From: CBFGWV01 sp965652545
GTDB taxonomy: Bacteria; Pseudomonadota; Gammaproteobacteria; Competibacterales; Competibacteraceae
DNA length: 10,225 nucleotides
Direction: 5' to 3'
Assembly: GCA_965652545.1 (NCBI GenBank)
Contig: CBFGWV010000172.1
Location: forward strand, 1-10,225
Both the position numbers and the translations under genes were made by a program. How positions within the stretch are numbered: position 1 is the first letter of the stretch; each line of letters begins with the position of its first letter. Below, piece after piece: positions 7,928-10,225 of the stretch. The notes under the pieces are model-generated. The model ran no database searches, had not been told where the DNA came from, and worked only from the letters and a program-made list of their open reading frames with translations.

Positions 7928-8521
7928 ATGAACCAAACCACAGCGCTACCGGCCGAACCGGAAACCCCTGCCGCGGAGATCAACCTGGGTGAGCGCCTGC
8001 GTGCGCTGCGCGAGGCCTTCGGACTGTCCCAACGCGCATTGGCCAAGCGCGCCGGCGTGGCCAATGGCGTCATCTCCATGATCGAGCAGAACCGCACCAG
8101 TCCCTCGGTTGCTACGCTCAAACGTATCCTCGACGGCATTCCGCTGTCATTGGCCGAATTCTTCACCCGCGACCTGCCCGGCGCGGCGCGCATCGTCTAT
8201 CGCGCCGCAGAGCTCGCGGAGATCGGTGCCGGCGGCTTTTCCTATCGGCAGGTCGGCACCGATCTGCACGACCGGGCCTTGCAGATTCTCCACGAGCGTA
8301 TCGCGCCCGGGGCGGACAGCGGTGCGGAGATGCTCAGCCACGAGGCGGAGGAGGGTGGCATCGTGCTGCGCGGGCGGCTTGAGCTGACCGTCGCCGGGCA
8401 AGTGTTCGAACTCGGCCCCGGCGATGCGTACTACTTCGACAGCCGGCTGCCGCACCGCTTCCGCAATCTCGGTGAGGAGCCCGTCGAGGTGGTCAGCGCC
8501 TGCTCGCCACCGAGCGTGTGA
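7928..8521 (+). CDS. XRE-family transcriptional regulator with C-terminal cupin domain (PuuR-like)
   Basis: A 197-residue DNA-binding regulator. After about 18 polar, Pro/Ala-rich residues comes an XRE helix-turn-helix (about 20-75: ERLRALREAFGLSQRALAKRAGV, then SMIEQNRTSPSVATLKRIL). A C-terminal cupin domain follows (about 118-192), with GGIVLRGRLELTVAGQ and GPGDAYYFDSRLPHRFRN, a small-molecule sensing barrel. The layout and many positions match E. coli PuuR, the repressor of putrescine catabolism, whose cupin ends in the similar PHSFSN and ISAHTP. It is transcribed away from the aminotransferase-mmsA block, with a palindrome shared between the two promoters. I infer that it controls that block and itself, and that the effector is beta-alanine, a polyamine or a derivative. 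The ribosome binding site before ATG 7928 is weak. The stop codon lies in the left arm of an inverted repeat shared with the convergent gene. Confidence 0.9.
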   Translation: MNQTTALPAEPETPAAEINLGERLRALREAFGLSQRALAKRAGVANGVISMIEQNRTSPSVATLKRILDGIPLSLAEFFTRDLPGAARIVYRAAELAEIGAGGFSYRQVGTDLHDRALQILHERIAPGADSGAEMLSHEAEEGGIVLRGRLELTVAGQVFELGPGDAYYFDSRLPHRFRNLGEEPVEVVSACSPPSV

Positions 8522-8558
8522 GGACGGCTTTGGCCAGCGTACAGAACCCCGTCCTCAC
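8518..8558. terminator. bidirectional inverted repeat enclosing both convergent stop codons
   Basis: GTGAGGACGG (8518-8527) is repeated perfectly as its reverse complement at 8549-8558, with a 21-base loop. The left arm holds the TGA stop of the regulator (8519-8521). The right arm, read on the minus strand, holds the TGA stop of the Hat-family gene (8557-8555). The symmetry suggests a two-way transcription end or mRNA 3'-end barrier. Neither side has a U-run, so a classical intrinsic terminator is doubtful. Confidence 0.5.
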
Positions 8559-8998
8559 TGATCGGCGAGGTGGCGCTGGATGGCGTCCGCCGATTCACCG
8601 ACCCAGTTCTTGGCCACGCTGGCTTCGATGAGTTTCTCCGTCGGCCGGCTGATCTTGGCACGCAAGTGGCCGAGAAACCGCGGCTCGGCAACCAGGACCA
8701 GCGCATCGAAGGCCCCTTGTGTGCGGGCCTTGTCCAGGTGATCGCAGACCTCCTTGGCAAAGCGCTCGGCATGGGTTTCCTTGACGGTGTTCTCCGGCAT
8801 CGTCTGGCGCATGGTACGGGTGCTGTTGTCGTGATCGTCGAACACCTCGCCCTTACCTCCGGTGCGCAGGTCGCCCGGGTGCAGTCTTGATTCTGGATGG
8901 GCGAGGTCGGCGACCTCCTGTAAGGGCGTACCGAACGAGGCTTGCTCGAAAATCCGGGCACGGCTTGCATCGGCCACGACTATCCATTTGTCGGTCAT
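8555..8998 (-). CDS. Hat-family ('host attachment') protein, PF10116-like
   Basis: A 147-residue soluble protein matching the family named 'protein required for attachment to host cells'. The N-terminal WIVVADASRARIFEQ strand-helix, the central HAERFAKEVCDHLDKAR, and FDALVLVAEPRFLGHLRAKIS (about residues 96-116) are its usual features. The name comes from a plant-associated bacterium and should not be read as evidence of pathogenicity here. The fold has been related to archaeo-eukaryotic release-factor-like (baeRF) domains, so an RNA- or ribosome-linked role is an alternative. No signal peptide or membrane segment is present. ATG 8998 follows AGAGGA with 6 nt spacing. The gene begins 19 nt after the alcohol dehydrogenase stop and is probably cotranscribed with it. 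Its stop lies in the inverted repeat shared with the convergent regulator. Confidence 0.85.
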   Translation of the reverse strand: MTDKWIVVADASRARIFEQASFGTPLQEVADLAHPESRLHPGDLRTGGKGEVFDDHDNSTRTMRQTMPENTVKETHAERFAKEVCDHLDKARTQGAFDALVLVAEPRFLGHLRAKISRPTEKLIEASVAKNWVGESADAIQRHLADQ

Positions 8999-9017
8999 CG
9001 TCAGTCCTCTTGGAGTT

Positions 9018-10220
9018 TCAGCCGCCAGTCGTCAGCTCGACCTTCACCCAGCCGCTGCGGCGGGTGTCGAACGCCTTGTAGGCTTCAATGACATCGGGTA
9101 GGGGCTCGGTCTGAGTCAGCATGGCCGCGGGGCGCAAGCTGCCGCCGCGAATACGTTCGAGCAGCTCGGGCATGTAGCGGCGGTGATTGCAGTTGCCCAT
9201 GCGCAGGGTCAGGTTGCGCTGCATGGCCGCGCCGATGGGGAAGTGCTGGTGTTGGGGCGGGTAGACGCCGATCAACGACACGGTACCGGCCTTGGCCACG
9301 CCATTCACCGCCCAGTTCAGCACTTGTGAGGGCGCGCTTCCCGGCTGCCATGTGTCGCCATCGGGGTTGGTCTTGGGCGCGACGGCCTCTATATCGTTCT
9401 GCCGCTGCTTCTTTTCCGTCGACGAGGCTTTCCCTTTGGGCGCTTCGGCATCGACACCGACCGCATCGACGGCACAATCGGCGCCGGCGCCGAGGGTGAG
9501 TTCGCGGATCGCCTCGATCGGGTCATCGACATTGAAGTCGATGATCTCCGCACCCTGCTCGCGCGCCATATCCAGGCGATCGGGCAGGCAGTCCACGGCC
9601 AACACCCGGCCGGCGCCCATGTGCCTGGCCGCATCGATGACAAAAAGGCCTACGGGACCGCAGCCAAAGACCACTACGGTCTTGCCGGGTTTGATGGCGG
9701 CAAGATCGGCACCGAAGTACCCGGTCGGTGCAATGTCCGACACCAGCAAGGCATCGTCGTCGGAGACCTCATCAGGCACTTTGACCAGGCTGGCGGCCGC
9801 GTGGGGGATTCGCGCGTACTCGGCCTGCAAGCCGTTGAACGGCCCAGTTGACTCCGGACCGCCGAAGAAAGCGGTGCCGGCGAGCTTCCCGTTAGGGTTG
9901 GCCTCGTCGCATTGCGCGTAATAGCCGTCCCGGCAGTACACGCACTGGCCGCAGGAGATCGTCGAGGGCACCACCACCCGATCGCCTGGGGTCAGGTTGC
10001 GCACGCGCTTGCCGGCGTCCACGATCACCCCCACGGCCTCGTGTCCGAGCACCGTACCGGGCTTCATACCCGCCAGGGTGCCGCGGACCATGTGCAGATC
10101 GGTCCCGCAGATGGCGCTGTGTGTGATTTTGATGATCGCATCGTCCGGATCGGTGAGTTTCGGTTCGGGGACATCGTCCAGGCGGATGTCACCCACATCA
10201 TGAAACACGACGGCTTTCAT
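9018..10220 (-). CDS. zinc-dependent alcohol dehydrogenase (MDR family, formaldehyde-dehydrogenase-like)
   Basis: A 400-residue medium-chain dehydrogenase/reductase. Catalytic zinc ligands are predicted at Cys38 (ICGTDLH), His60-Glu61 (GHE) and Asp162 (SDIAPTGYFG). Structural zinc would be held by Cys90, Cys93, Cys96 and Cys104. The cofactor-binding motif GCGPVG is at 186-191, and Asp210, at the end of the next strand (LAVD), favours NAD over NADP. A polar, Lys-rich insertion at about 258-295 precedes SQVLNWAVNGVAKAGTVSLIGVYPP. This insertion is shared, as I recall, with proteobacterial ADHs related to glutathione-independent formaldehyde dehydrogenase, but the substrate is not defined. Start and stop are both in the window; only 5 bases lie upstream of the ATG, so its promoter and ribosome site are not visible. 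It is probably cotranscribed with the Hat-family gene 19 nt downstream. Confidence 0.92.
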   Translation of the reverse strand: MKAVVFHDVGDIRLDDVPEPKLTDPDDAIIKITHSAICGTDLHMVRGTLAGMKPGTVLGHEAVGVIVDAGKRVRNLTPGDRVVVPSTISCGQCVYCRDGYYAQCDEANPNGKLAGTAFFGGPESTGPFNGLQAEYARIPHAAASLVKVPDEVSDDDALLVSDIAPTGYFGADLAAIKPGKTVVVFGCGPVGLFVIDAARHMGAGRVLAVDCLPDRLDMAREQGAEIIDFNVDDPIEAIRELTLGAGADCAVDAVGVDAEAPKGKASSTEKKQRQNDIEAVAPKTNPDGDTWQPGSAPSQVLNWAVNGVAKAGTVSLIGVYPPQHQHFPIGAAMQRNLTLRMGNCNHRRYMPELLERIRGGSLRPAAMLTQTEPLPDVIEAYKAFDTRRSGWVKVELTTGG

Positions 10221-10225
10221 GTTCG

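Noticed and set aside
9018..9450. Lys-rich insertion in the alcohol dehydrogenase as a possible fusion or frameshift
   Set aside because: The frame is continuous and similar insertions are a normal feature of this ADH subgroup as I recall it, so no disruption is indicated.

Overview
The window is a GC-rich, densely packed bacterial chromosome segment. I read it as probably gammaproteobacterial: the coding style is GC-rich, the NorM-type MATE and PuuR-like regulator are typical of that class, and the omega-aminotransferase closely resembles the Pseudomonas beta-alanine:pyruvate enzyme. The exact taxon cannot be fixed from sequence alone. There are ten protein genes, no RNA gene, no mobile element and no CRISPR array. 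No gene-free stretch exceeds about 240 bases.

Layout: (1) 34-1374 (-) is a NorM-type MATE exporter with its three signature acidic residues. (2) Divergent from it, 1615-2727 (+) is an exported TPR-repeat protein. (3) A five-gene minus-strand block runs from 7786 down to 2696: omega-amino acid:pyruvate aminotransferase, CoA-acylating (methyl)malonate-semialdehyde dehydrogenase (mmsA), a small VWA-domain protein, a membrane-anchored J-domain protein and an alpha/beta hydrolase. Gaps are 13, 72, 3 and 2 nt. The hydrolase end overlaps the end of the TPR gene by 32 bp (convergent). (4) Divergent from this block is an XRE-cupin (PuuR-like) regulator, 7928-8521 (+). (5) A minus-strand pair, zinc alcohol dehydrogenase (10220-9018) and Hat-family protein (8998-8555), converges on the regulator.

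Functional reading: the aminotransferase and MmsA form a short pathway, beta-alanine (or a similar omega-amino acid) + pyruvate to malonate semialdehyde + alanine, then to acetyl-CoA + CO2 + NADH. The regulator sits head to head with it. The 141-bp gap holds an 18-bp imperfect palindrome lying over the -35 region of both predicted divergent promoters, a good candidate for a shared operator and autoregulation.

The least explained part is the tightly coupled VWA / J-domain / hydrolase trio, which follows mmsA after a strong 10-bp hairpin. It looks like a conserved but uncharacterised chaperone-type module and is the best candidate here for an undescribed system. The convergent end of the regulator and Hat genes is also unusual: both stop codons lie inside the arms of one perfect 10-bp inverted repeat.
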